Shown here piece after piece: positions 52,957 to 61,443 of a stretch of DNA of 64,000 nucleotides; the stretch's first letter is position 1; each line of letters begins with the position of its first letter. The translations under genes and the position numbers were made by a program. The notes beneath the pieces were generated by a model. The model did no database searches. It was not told the DNA's origin and worked only from the letters and a program-made list of their open reading frames with translations. The DNA is taken from contig PLGG01000065.1 in NCBI GenBank assembly GCA_003138515.1, positions 1-64,000 of the forward strand, given 5' to 3'. Origin of the DNA: Acidobacteriaceae bacterium. GTDB taxonomy: Bacteria > Acidobacteriota > Terriglobia > Terriglobales > Acidobacteriaceae.

Positions 52957-55605
52957 GTGACCTCAGCGGGCGTATCACCCAAATTCGAGATGAAACACGC
53001 CGACACAACAGGAGCCGCACTCTTGTCGGTTGCCTTGATTGGCCCAGACGCGGAAAGGCGTTCGGTCGTGGCCAGGGCTCTCGCCGAAACTCGCCGGGCC
53101 GATGTTCGCGAGTTCGATTCCTACCCGCCGAAACGTGAACACCTGCATGGATTGCTGGCGTCGTTTGAGGTTGTCGTCCTTGACATCGACAGCGACCCGG
53201 ATGTCGCTCTGGAATTAGTGGAAAGAGCGAGTGCCAACGACGCGGCGACGTTCATGGTCTATTCGGAGAAGTCAGATCCGGAATTCGCCATCCGCTCCAT
53301 GCGTGCAGGCGCTCGTGAGTTCCTCCTTCTACCCCTCGACCAGGGCGCTGTGGCCGGGGCTCTTGGTCGGACCAAAACTTTCCTTCGCGAGAAAGCTCTG
53401 CCCGCAGAGAAGACTCGAGGAGGGTTGCACGTTTTTGTCGGGTCCAAAGGGGGATCCGGCGTTACGACGGTCGCGTGCAATGTTGCCATCGCCCTGGCGC
53501 AGAATTCCGGCCAAAAAACCCTGCTCATCGACCTCGCTCTTCCCATTGGAGACACGGCACTGTGCCTTGGGATTACCGCGGGTTACTCGACGGAGGACGC
53601 ACTCCGGAATATCGACCGGCTGGATGCAAGTTCTCTTCAAAATCTCCTGGTCGAGCACCGCTCGGGAGTATTCGTCCTGGCGGCTCCCACCAAAGTTCCC
53701 GACGTTGAGGTTTCTGAAGGCGCCATCGACAAGCTCATCGCGATCGCGCGGCGCGAATTCGAACATGTGATCGTGGATGTGGGATCGAGGATCGATGGGC
53801 CAGCCAAGGTTCTCTTCGAAGACGCCTCAACCATCTACCTGGTCACCCAGACCGGAATCTCCGAACTGCGGAATTCAAATCGCCTTATCTCGCAGTTCTT
53901 CGCTGAGGGAACTCCCAACCTGGAAGTCGTAATCAACCGGTTTGAGTCTCGCTTCCTGGAACCGGCGAACGAAGATGTCATTGCCAAAGCTCTCGGCAGG
54001 CCGGTGCGATGGATGATTCCCGATGATCGAGACGCTGCGCGGGCGCTCCAGAGCGGCGACTCCGGGCTGCCTGAAACACGCATTTCGCGCATAAGCCTGG
54101 AGATGGCCGGCTCGATTACCGGACGCCCGATTCCACAGGAAAAGAAGAGGAATTTTGACGTTGGAGGTCTCGGTAACAATATGCCCCAAGTAGATTTTGC
54201 AAGATATGAAGCGATGAGTCCTGCGATTCTGGCTTCGGCTGATGCGCGCACCAATCCAAACATCGCGTGGCCGGCGCCCGGCCCGATTACCTACGGGAAC
54301 AAGCTCACCTTCGACCAACTCAATGCCACGGCATCGGTTGAGGGAACTTTGGTCTACACACCCGGCCCAGGCTATGTGTTGCCGGTCGGAACGCATTCGC
54401 TATGGGTCACGTTCACTCCGGCAGACTCCGGCAGCTACGCTCCGCAGCAGGCCTCGGTTTCAATCGTCGTGGCCAAGGCAACGCCGGTTCTGTCCTGGCC
54501 AGTTCCGGCCAAGATCGTTTACGGCGCTGCATTAGACGAGGCACAACTCAATGCCTCGGCATCGGTGCCTGGAACCTTGGACTACTCTTCCGCGCCGGGC
54601 GAGGTGCTCCCTCCCGGAATGCACACGCTCTCCGTAACCTTCACTCCCGCCGACAGCGCGAATTACACAACAGCAAAGGCTACCGTGTCGCTGATTGTGT
54701 CCAAGGCAGCGTCTGAAATCCAATGGCCGAAACCCGATCCTATTACGTACGGGACAAAGCTCGGCACCTTGCAACTCTGCGCCATGGCGTCGATTCCGGG
54801 AACGTTCGAGTACAACCCTGGCTTGGGGGCGGTGCTTGCGGCTGGAGAGCATAAACTGTCGGTTGTTTTCACTCCAGCAGATACCGTGGGCTACTCTACA
54901 TCGCGGGCCGCCGCATCCGTGACTGTGGCCAAGGCAACTCCCGCCGTCACGTGGCCAACGCCGGATCCAATTTCCTACGGCGTTGCCCTCGGCGCAACTC
55001 AGCTGAATGCCAAAACATCGGTTCCGGGATCTTTTGCTTTTCGACCCGCCGCGGGCGAGATACTCACGCCGGGAGTGCATGAGCTCTCAGTGACCTTCAC
55101 TCCGACCGACACTTTGAATTACACAACTGTGAGTGCAGTCGTGCCGCTCACCGTTGCCGAAAAGTCACCAACCCTCATCAACTGGCCGGCCCCATCCGCA
55201 ATTTCTTACGGCGCCGCGCTGAGCGCCGCTCAGTTGAATGCCACGGCATCGGTTCCGGGAACATTTGTCTACACTCCTTCAGAGGGCCACGTACTCGCGC
55301 CGGGGAAATATACCCTCACCGCATTGTTCACTCCATCGGACTCTGAAAAATACGCGACGGCCGAAGCCTCGGTCGTGCTCGAGGTGGAAGGCCGGGCTTA
55401 CGCTGCTTCATTGCCAACCACAGCCGATGACCCAGCATCCGCGCAGACCTTCACCGCAACCAGGTCCGCCCCCCCGGATTCGGCGCCGGCGGAAGTAAAA
55501 GGTGAGCACACGGCAACCAACACAACTCCGCGCGAAACACGCACGTACAAAGGTTCTGTCTACGAGAAACGTGAGGACGGTCAATGGCATCTCCAGAAGA
55601 ACTAA
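52957..55605 (+). CDS. CpaE/TadZ-like ATPase fused to five tandem beta-sandwich repeats
   Basis: An 882-residue protein. Residues about 20-135 are a receiver-like domain as in CpaE/TadZ (VALIGPDAERRSVVARALAE ... VVLDIDSDPDVALELVERA, FLLLPLDQGAVAGAL). Residues about 155-400 are a MinD/ParA-type ATPase with deviant Walker A KGGSGVTT (164-171), LLIDLALPIGDTALCLG and HVIVDVGSRIDG. Residues 435-815 are five repeats of 76 residues of MBG/Ig-like type (WPxPxxIxYGxxL, QLNAxASVPGTF, FTPADSxNYTT). These are normally extracellular, yet I see no signal peptide or membrane span. The C-terminus is basic. The GTG at 52957 follows a GAGGAG site; ATG 52990 is the alternative. The 3' end overlaps the TonB-like gene by 22 nt. 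Confidence 0.85.
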   Translation: MTSAGVSPKFEMKHADTTGAALLSVALIGPDAERRSVVARALAETRRADVREFDSYPPKREHLHGLLASFEVVVLDIDSDPDVALELVERASANDAATFMVYSEKSDPEFAIRSMRAGAREFLLLPLDQGAVAGALGRTKTFLREKALPAEKTRGGLHVFVGSKGGSGVTTVACNVAIALAQNSGQKTLLIDLALPIGDTALCLGITAGYSTEDALRNIDRLDASSLQNLLVEHRSGVFVLAAPTKVPDVEVSEGAIDKLIAIARREFEHVIVDVGSRIDGPAKVLFEDASTIYLVTQTGISELRNSNRLISQFFAEGTPNLEVVINRFESRFLEPANEDVIAKALGRPVRWMIPDDRDAARALQSGDSGLPETRISRISLEMAGSITGRPIPQEKKRNFDVGGLGNNMPQVDFARYEAMSPAILASADARTNPNIAWPAPGPITYGNKLTFDQLNATASVEGTLVYTPGPGYVLPVGTHSLWVTFTPADSGSYAPQQASVSIVVAKATPVLSWPVPAKIVYGAALDEAQLNASASVPGTLDYSSAPGEVLPPGMHTLSVTFTPADSANYTTAKATVSLIVSKAASEIQWPKPDPITYGTKLGTLQLCAMASIPGTFEYNPGLGAVLAAGEHKLSVVFTPADTVGYSTSRAAASVTVAKATPAVTWPTPDPISYGVALGATQLNAKTSVPGSFAFRPAAGEILTPGVHELSVTFTPTDTLNYTTVSAVVPLTVAEKSPTLINWPAPSAISYGAALSAAQLNATASVPGTFVYTPSEGHVLAPGKYTLTALFTPSDSEKYATAEASVVLEVEGRAYAASLPTTADDPASAQTFTATRSAPPDSAPAEVKGEHTATNTTPRETRTYKGSVYEKREDGQWHLQKN
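54259..55401 (+). repeat. Five tandem 228-bp coding repeats
   Basis: Units begin at 54259, 54487, 54715, 54943 and about 55171, an exact 228-bp period for the first four, each coding for one 76-residue beta-sandwich domain. Codon differences between units show they are not recent copies. Confidence 0.9.
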
Positions 55606-57113
55606 CTCCGCTGTTACCTGAAACGCTTCCCGAGGATTTCGGCGATTGGGATAGCGAAGCTTCGCCTGCGTCGTCTTTGCCTGTCAACTCCGATGAGTGG
55701 GAAGCATGGGCAGCCGCTCATCCCTTCAACGAGACTCCAAAGCCGCTTGGGAAACCTCTTGATCGCGATGCGGGCAAGGCATCCTTGGCAGACAGGCCGC
55801 GTGTCTCGAGCTCATCCTCATCTGCGCCGGCCGATATTAAGCAGCCAATAGATTTCAGCGATGGAGATAGAGAAGCATCTCCTGCGTCCAAGCCTGTCAG
55901 CTCTCGTGACGAATGGGAAGCATGGATAGAGGCTCATTCCTTCAGCGAGACTCCTAAGCCGTTTGGGCAATCCGCTGAGCGCAAAGCAATCTTGTCGCCC
56001 GCCCGCGAAGCAGGCTTGCCAACCCGCGAAGCAGGCTTGCTACATTCCGGCAAGCCCCGTGCCTCTGCTTCAGCCGCGGCCGCTCAAGTCCTGGTTAAGG
56101 AACCAGAGTTGACCGTGAAGCCGGTAAATGCGCCGCCCAGCAGCGCTTTGCGCGGGCCGGAGGCCAGCCGTACCGCGATTGAGGCTCCCGTGGCGCAGGG
56201 TTCGCCAACCGCCGCTGCCGTGGATGGAATAGGCAACTTGCCCAAACCCACGGCGACATTGAAACGCGAAGCCGACGAGGCTCTCTTCCAGTGGTATTCA
56301 TCGAAGGATATCGAAGTTAAGGGAGAGGAGAAGACGGCGCAGCAGAAGACGGCGAAAAAGAAATGGATCACCGTTGCTGCTGTTAGCCTCGGTGCGATTC
56401 TGCTTCTGCTCCTGATCCCGCTGTTCTATCACGGATCGAAGTCCGTGGCGAAACCGCCGGTTCAGGCGGTCCCTGCGGCAACAGATTCGCAGCAGACGCC
56501 GGATCCGGCGGCTAATGATCCTGCAACTGCGGACCAGCGGCTGGCAACCACCGGGAAGCAACCTGCAGCGGACAACCAACCGGCCGATCAACAGAGGGGT
56601 CCGAATCCGGCAGAGGTGCCGACGAAACTGCAGGCGAAAGTCATGGACGATCAACTCACTGCGCCAACACTGATTCCGCAAGGCAATCGGAAGGATGTTG
56701 CAGAAGACGCGCCTCCTCCCGTGAGCCTGGGCGCGGCAGGTGCGGATGGCCTGGGCGGCAGCAGCGCGAATGCCGGCGTCTTGAATGGACACGCACAGCC
56801 CGTCGTTAAAGTTGCACCTTCCAGACCGTTTACGATTTCATCCGGCGTCGCCGCAGGAATGTTGATTCAAAAGACGCCGCCCATTTATCCGCCCATCGCG
56901 AGAGCAGCCCGCGTGTCTGGCACTGTGGAGCTGCACGCCACGATTTCCAAGAACGGAACGATTAAGGACTTGCATGTTGTGAGCGGGCCGGCCATGTTGC
57001 AGCAGGCCGCCGTCGATGCGGTGCGGAACTGGCGCTACAAGCCGTACAAGCTCAACAATGAGCCGGTAGAAGTTGAAACAACAATAAGACTGGTGTTCGC
57101 CCTTGGCGGATGA
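55584..57113 (+). CDS. TonB-family protein with long cytoplasmic part
   Basis: A 509-residue protein. Residues 1-260 are predicted cytoplasmic and contain a duplicated motif at about 21-58 and 92-130 (EASPAS, DEWEAW, AH, ETPKP, G in the same order). One transmembrane span (about 261-283, after KKKW) leads to a Pro/Ala/Gln-rich periplasmic spacer and a C-terminal TonB domain (about 430-509: PPIYPPIARAARVSGTVELHATI, VVSGPAMLQQAAVDAVRNWRYKPY). Classical TonB has only a few residues before its anchor, so the 260-residue cytoplasmic part is unusual. Two direct 22-bp repeats (CCCGCGAAGCAGGCTTGC type) lie at about 56000-56042. Translation is probably coupled to the preceding ATPase gene. Confidence 0.88.
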   Translation: MASPEELTPLLPETLPEDFGDWDSEASPASSLPVNSDEWEAWAAAHPFNETPKPLGKPLDRDAGKASLADRPRVSSSSSSAPADIKQPIDFSDGDREASPASKPVSSRDEWEAWIEAHSFSETPKPFGQSAERKAILSPAREAGLPTREAGLLHSGKPRASASAAAAQVLVKEPELTVKPVNAPPSSALRGPEASRTAIEAPVAQGSPTAAAVDGIGNLPKPTATLKREADEALFQWYSSKDIEVKGEEKTAQQKTAKKKWITVAAVSLGAILLLLLIPLFYHGSKSVAKPPVQAVPAATDSQQTPDPAANDPATADQRLATTGKQPAADNQPADQQRGPNPAEVPTKLQAKVMDDQLTAPTLIPQGNRKDVAEDAPPPVSLGAAGADGLGGSSANAGVLNGHAQPVVKVAPSRPFTISSGVAAGMLIQKTPPIYPPIARAARVSGTVELHATISKNGTIKDLHVVSGPAMLQQAAVDAVRNWRYKPYKLNNEPVEVETTIRLVFALGG

Positions 57114-57339
57114 CGTACCGTAGCGCGAACGTTGCTCGAACTCTGGGTGCTTCCACGCGGATTCCTCGCGACGACACGCCCAGCATCTCCTCTTCTTTGT
57201 TCGCATTCCTGTGCAAATGTGCGCCCAAACACACTCGCGGCCTTCGAAAAGATTCGTTCTGCACCAACCCTGGTGAAATTCACATATTTACTTGACTTTT
57301 GCACTTGCATCCACAGATTCGGCAGACGTAAGGTCACAA
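57114..57339. other. Region between the TonB-like gene and the hairpin array
   Basis: No gene seen. TTGACT at 57292-57297 has only a weak -10 candidate 16-17 nt later, so a separate promoter for the array is possible but not convincing; read-through from the TonB-like gene is equally possible. No terminator is visible between that gene and the array. Confidence 0.45.
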
Positions 57340-58213
57340 CAACTGATGAGCCTGTAGGGCATCGGGAGTTGGTCGCCGGGACGGTTGGTGGAACGAAAGG
57401 CCGATGAGAATCGGAAAATCGCCGCCAGCCCAGCCAGAGGGTGAAACCTGGGGCGAAAGCCCAAGAGGGATCGCTGGCCGCGCCAGAGATTACAAAAGCC
57501 GACGCAAGTCGGAAGTTGTCAAGCTGGCAGATCCGGAAGGTACGCGAACCGGCGGAAACTGAATACTCATCGACGGCTCAGCTGGCGATGCAAGGTTCGG
57601 TTGAAGTTAGGGGCGTATCAAAGGCCCAGTCGGAGGTAGAGACGCCAGGCGCAAGCCGGGCGAATTGAAACCGGTGAAGCCGGAGGGTGGAACAGCCGAT
57701 GCGAGTCGGAGGTTCGCCGCCGGTTTGGCAAATGGGGGCAACAGCCAGCGCGAGCTGGAGGTTGCAGCAGCAGACGGCGCAAGCCCGAAGCTGCAACAAC
57801 AGCCGGTGAAAGCCGGAGGTTGTTCTAACCAGCCGAGCTAAAGGATCAAAATCCGGTGTGAGTCGGCAGTTGATCGCCGGCCTTGCCGGTGGAGGGGTCG
57901 TTCGGTGAAAGCCGGATGGATCGCCATCGGTCGATCGGAAGCGCGCAACACCCGATGCGAGTCGGGGGTTAGCCACCGGTCGAGCCGAGCGGAACCACGC
58001 CGATCCGAGCCGGGGAAGTCGGCCGACGGTCGAGCCGGAGTGCGGGGCAGTAGGCGCAAGCCGAAAGTTCCGTGCCGGCGCAGCCAGAGGAGGGAGCGGC
58101 AGCGAAAGCTGCAGGTTCGCCGCTGGGGGAGCCGGAGGACGCGACAGCCGGTTGTACTACGCGACCATCAAGATTGAAACGCCAGAGGCTTCGGTCTCTG
58201 GCGTTTTCAATTT
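57340..58213 (+). ncRNA. Array of about 15 GNRA-capped hairpins, candidate structured RNA
   Basis: This stretch has no convincing coding frame. It contains short hairpins of one design: an outer stem, a small purine internal loop (often AG opposite AG), an inner 3-5-bp stem and a GNRA loop. Inner hairpins: 57401-57414 (GAGA), 57451-57462 (GAAA), 57492-57519 (GCAA), 57643-57662 (GCAA), 57690-57715 (GCGA), 57738-57765 (GCGA), 57767-57794 (GCAA), 57795-57824 (GAAA), 57844-57875 (GTGA), 57896-57922 (GAAA), 57947-57970 (GCGA), 58043-58072 (GCAA), 58095-58124 (GAAA). Two looser units are at 57671-57683 and 58000-58013. Stem pairs change together between units (CCGAC/GTCGG, CCAGC/GCTGG, CCGGT/GCCGG, GCAGC/GCTGC). 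A non-GNRA hairpin at 57340-57371 opens the array and an intrinsic terminator closes it. Family not recognised. Confidence 0.7.
58173..58213 (+). terminator. UUCG-capped terminator at the end of the hairpin array
   Basis: A long stem (ATTGAAACGCCAGAGGC paired with GTCTCTGGCGTTTTCAAT) capped by a C(TTCG)G tetraloop, with TTTTCAATTT on the 3' side. Confidence 0.85.
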
Positions 58214-58287
58214 GGGAGCAAATCTTCCCCGTTCACCCTCGCCAGCGCGGCGTTTCGCGGTCTCCGCTACACTGGCTCAGGGCGAAT

Positions 58288-59421
58288 ATGAAGCTCGGCC
58301 TGGGACTCTACCGGCACATGCTCAACGACGAATATTACTCATTCGCCGTGCAGGCCGGCTGCACTCACGTCATCGTCCATCTCGTCGACTACTTCCGTCA
58401 GGGCCAGGCCAATCCATCCAACAATCAGCCCACCGGCGGCAAAGACAAGCCCTGGGGCCTGGCCGGCGATCCCAACCGCCTCTGGACAGCCGCTGAGCTC
58501 ATCGCGCTTCGCAAGCAGGTCGAAGCCGCGGGCCTCAAGCTCGAGGGCATTGAAAACTTCGACCCCGCTCACTGGTACGACGTTCTCCTCGACGGCCCCA
58601 AACGCGCCGAGCACATGCAGAACGTGTTCGCCATTCTGCGCGCCGTGGGCGAAGCCGGCATTCCCACCTTCGGCTACAACTTCTCCATCGCCGGAGTCGC
58701 CGGCCGCACCAGCGGGCCTTTCGCGCGCGGCGGCGCGGAGTCGGTTGGCATGGACGGCCTCGTCGACACACCCATCCCCAACGGCGTCGTCTGGAACATG
58801 ATTGTCGACCCCAACGCGCCTCCGGACACGCTGCCCACCATCACCCACGACGAACTCTGGCGCCGCCTCCAGCGGTTCCTTGAGGAAGCTCTTCCCGTCG
58901 CCGAAAAAGCCGGCGTGCGCCTCGCCGCGCACCCTGACGATCCACCCACCCCCACCATGCGCCGCCAGCCGCGCCTCGTCTATCAACAGGCCATGTACCA
59001 GCGCCTCATCGACATCTCTCCCAGCCCCTCGAACATGCTAGAGTTCTGCCTCGGCACCCTCGCCGAAATGACCGAGGGCGACATCTACCAGACTGTCGAG
59101 CGCTACTCGAGCCAGCATCGCATCGCCTACGTCCACTTCCGCAACATCGCCGGCAAGGCCCCGCACTATCACGAGACCTTCATCGACGACGGCGAAGTCG
59201 ACATGCTCCGCATCCTCTATCTCCTCTCGAAGAACGGCTTCGATGGCGTCGTCATTCCCGACCACGCTCCGCAGATGACCTGCTCCGCGCCCTGGCACGC
59301 GGGCATGGCGCACACGCTGGGCTTTCTGCGCGCGGGCCTCATGGCCATCCAGCGTGGCTTCAAACCCGAGCCTCTTCCGCGCGATGCCAAACCACGGCAA
59401 ATCGCCGATTCGCACCCCTGA
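58288..59421 (+). CDS. uxuA: Mannonate dehydratase
   Basis: A 377-residue TIM-barrel enzyme of the UxuA family that dehydrates D-mannonate to 2-keto-3-deoxygluconate in glucuronate breakdown. Family stretches include RLAAHPDDPPTP and the metal-binding YVHFRNIAGKAPHYHETFIDDGEVDM. The ATG at 58288 starts the first barrel strand (MKLGLGLYRHML); the open frame upstream runs through the hairpin array and its terminator and is not coding. Works with kduD and kdgF downstream in uronate use. Confidence 0.9.
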   Translation: MKLGLGLYRHMLNDEYYSFAVQAGCTHVIVHLVDYFRQGQANPSNNQPTGGKDKPWGLAGDPNRLWTAAELIALRKQVEAAGLKLEGIENFDPAHWYDVLLDGPKRAEHMQNVFAILRAVGEAGIPTFGYNFSIAGVAGRTSGPFARGGAESVGMDGLVDTPIPNGVVWNMIVDPNAPPDTLPTITHDELWRRLQRFLEEALPVAEKAGVRLAAHPDDPPTPTMRRQPRLVYQQAMYQRLIDISPSPSNMLEFCLGTLAEMTEGDIYQTVERYSSQHRIAYVHFRNIAGKAPHYHETFIDDGEVDMLRILYLLSKNGFDGVVIPDHAPQMTCSAPWHAGMAHTLGFLRAGLMAIQRGFKPEPLPRDAKPRQIADSHP

Positions 59422-59491
59422 CCGCAGGGCGATGAACCAGATTTGATCTGATTTGAAGGTGCGGCGCTCACAGCCCGCGGGCAGAATGCAT

Positions 59492-60568
59492 CTACTGCGC
59501 GTTCAGATGAACCGAAGCAGTGGGGCAATGAGTGCTGAGCTTTTCCTCGAGCATCGGCAGATCGGCGACATGCCCGTCAGGAACGGCAATCCGCTGGGTG
59601 ATTTGCATTGAAGTCGTTCCGTTGAACGATTCAAAAACCAACATCAGTCGAGCCGGTTGATCCATCGCGGCAGTGGCCTTCAACAGGTACCTGCCAGAGA
59701 GAATCCACGGCATGTATGCACCGTTCGAGAACATGCCCTCGTCGCCAAACCATGTTTCCGGCGAAGCCGCCAGCAGGCGCCGATAGCGGCGGTCAAAGTT
59801 GGTGCGTTTGAACCAGTACGCCACTGCTACAAGCAGGATGATAAAGCCCGTCAAACCGCCTACGATGATCTCGTTTTCTTGCAGGCCTGCGCCGGTAAAC
59901 AGAGCGCCTAATGCGAAAAGCCCCACGCACAGCAAAACGAACCCCGAAACGCCCTTCCAACTCCATGGGCCCTCCTTGGCTATCTCCCACTCGCGTTGAT
60001 TCGCCGCCCATTGCGCCCATTTCTCCTGCGAGTATTGCCAGTGCGCCCATGGATTGGCGATCACCGCCGACATGCCCCGGTCGTTTCGCCGCGCCATCAT
60101 GAACAAGATCGAAAGCATGGGGCCGCAAAAGAGAAGTACAAACCCGCCCAGGCCCACCGGCAGCCATGTCCACGCAGTTGGAAGCACCAGGGATGCAGCC
60201 GAGCAGATAAGCAGGAAGACCACGAGACGCCAAATCCACTGGTAGACCTTGTGCCGGTTGAAGCTGACCAGCCTGGCCGACGGAGGCAGCGCGGCAACAT
60301 GCGCGTCGGTGATGCGGACGATAAAGATACTCGATCCGCACGCCACGGCCAGCAACGCCACAAACCCTGCAATTCCTTGCACGAGGGGTGACCGGCTCAG
60401 GGTGCCATTCACAATCACATAGGCGGTGCCCGCAACAACCGCGACGATCAGCAAAAATCCGCCGCCCAGTTTCAATGTGGTCTTGGCGGAGTAGAGCGGG
60501 CTCTTCCGCCAGCCGGCGTAAGCGCCGGCGATCGTCAGAAAGCAGAAGATCAGCAGAGCAATTTGCAT
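59492..60568 (-). CDS. Multi-pass membrane protein of unknown function
   Basis: A 358-residue protein with about six hydrophobic spans (first at residues 2-18, then about 34-55, 62-85, 112-160 as two spans, and two more near 208-260). A Trp-rich cytoplasmic loop follows the fourth span (WAHWQYSQEKWAQWAANQREWE). The C-terminal 90 residues are soluble. I cannot name a family. Codon use resembles the neighbours. Confidence 0.75.
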   Translation of the reverse strand: MQIALLIFCFLTIAGAYAGWRKSPLYSAKTTLKLGGGFLLIVAVVAGTAYVIVNGTLSRSPLVQGIAGFVALLAVACGSSIFIVRITDAHVAALPPSARLVSFNRHKVYQWIWRLVVFLLICSAASLVLPTAWTWLPVGLGGFVLLFCGPMLSILFMMARRNDRGMSAVIANPWAHWQYSQEKWAQWAANQREWEIAKEGPWSWKGVSGFVLLCVGLFALGALFTGAGLQENEIIVGGLTGFIILLVAVAYWFKRTNFDRRYRRLLAASPETWFGDEGMFSNGAYMPWILSGRYLLKATAAMDQPARLMLVFESFNGTTSMQITQRIAVPDGHVADLPMLEEKLSTHCPTASVHLNAQ

Positions 60569-60849
60569 GGTGTGTGTCCGGCGCGGAATGCGCGGCGATC
60601 AGGCTTTTTGTATAGCTAGACCCGTGCGCTCGGCAATCATGCGAGCAACTTTCTTGGGACGGAAAAACGTGTACGACGAGAATCTCGCTTCGCTTCCGTC
60701 TTTCGCGTCACGATCTCCGCCTCGGACGCCCGGAGTGCCAATTGTACGCGAGACACTCGCCCTCACGATGCTCCATCCAGGTCATCCGAGCGAGCTCTTG
60801 CCGCCGCGGATTTGAAGAGCGCGGCTTGATCGACTCATAATGAGAAAAC
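60569..60849. other. Intergenic region, nothing seen
   Basis: A 281-bp divergent gap with small open frames in several phases, none protein-like, and no clear promoter or RNA. Confidence 0.4.
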
Positions 60850-61242
60850 ATGGGATCAGGTATGGTTGCATCTTCATATAACTTGCATGGCGTGCGAATC
60901 TTCGAATGTCCATCGAACGGGCCAGCCGTCCAGTCCGAACAAGATGCCCTCGCAATTCTAGGCGAAGCCATGGCGCAGCAGGCTGAAATGGTTCTGCTTC
61001 CAGTCGACCGGCTCTCTCCATCCTTTTTCGAGTTGCGCACTGGGCTCGCCGGCGCAATTGCGCAAAAGTTTGTGACCTACGGGATGAGGCTCGCTATCAT
61101 TGGCGCCATCTCTCCGGTGGCGCTTGAAAACCCCGCCCTGCGAGCGTTTGTCAATGAATCGAACCGTGGAGATAGGATTTGGTTCTTGGAAAGTACAGGA
61201 GAATTGGGAAAAAGGTTACAAGCGCCAAATAAGCCTGCATGA
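60850..61242 (+). CDS. DUF4180-like small protein
   Basis: A 130-residue protein whose body (GPAVQSEQDALAILGEAMAQQAEMVLLPVDRLSPSFFELRTGLAGAIAQKFVTYGMRLAIIG) follows the DUF4180 pattern as I remember it. Function unknown; probably cytoplasmic. ATGs at 60850 and 60862 are both possible starts. Confidence 0.78.
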   Translation: MGSGMVASSYNLHGVRIFECPSNGPAVQSEQDALAILGEAMAQQAEMVLLPVDRLSPSFFELRTGLAGAIAQKFVTYGMRLAIIGAISPVALENPALRAFVNESNRGDRIWFLESTGELGKRLQAPNKPA

Positions 61243-61443
61243 CGGTCATCTTCTGCGACTCACACTGCCGCTCGCGGTCTGCAAGTTCCGCGTTGCTGGT
61301 GATTGACCGTCCAACCGGCGCAACCACCGAGTCATCATTCCGACGGCCCCGGAGTTGATGTGCTCTTGAAATCGGATCGGATTGGAGAGCAGAGGCTTTT
61401 GCCCTCTCCCCGCTTCGCTCGCACATAATAAAGACATCAAGAC

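Noticed and set aside
57905..58177. Open frames inside the hairpin array
   Set aside because: They are Arg/Gly/Ser-rich, in several phases, and their composition follows the hairpin repeats; none has a ribosome site or a protein-like pattern.
57340..58213. CRISPR array or integron attC cassette array
   Set aside because: The units are not identical repeats with unique spacers, they differ in sequence while keeping pairing, and there is no cas or integrase gene nearby.
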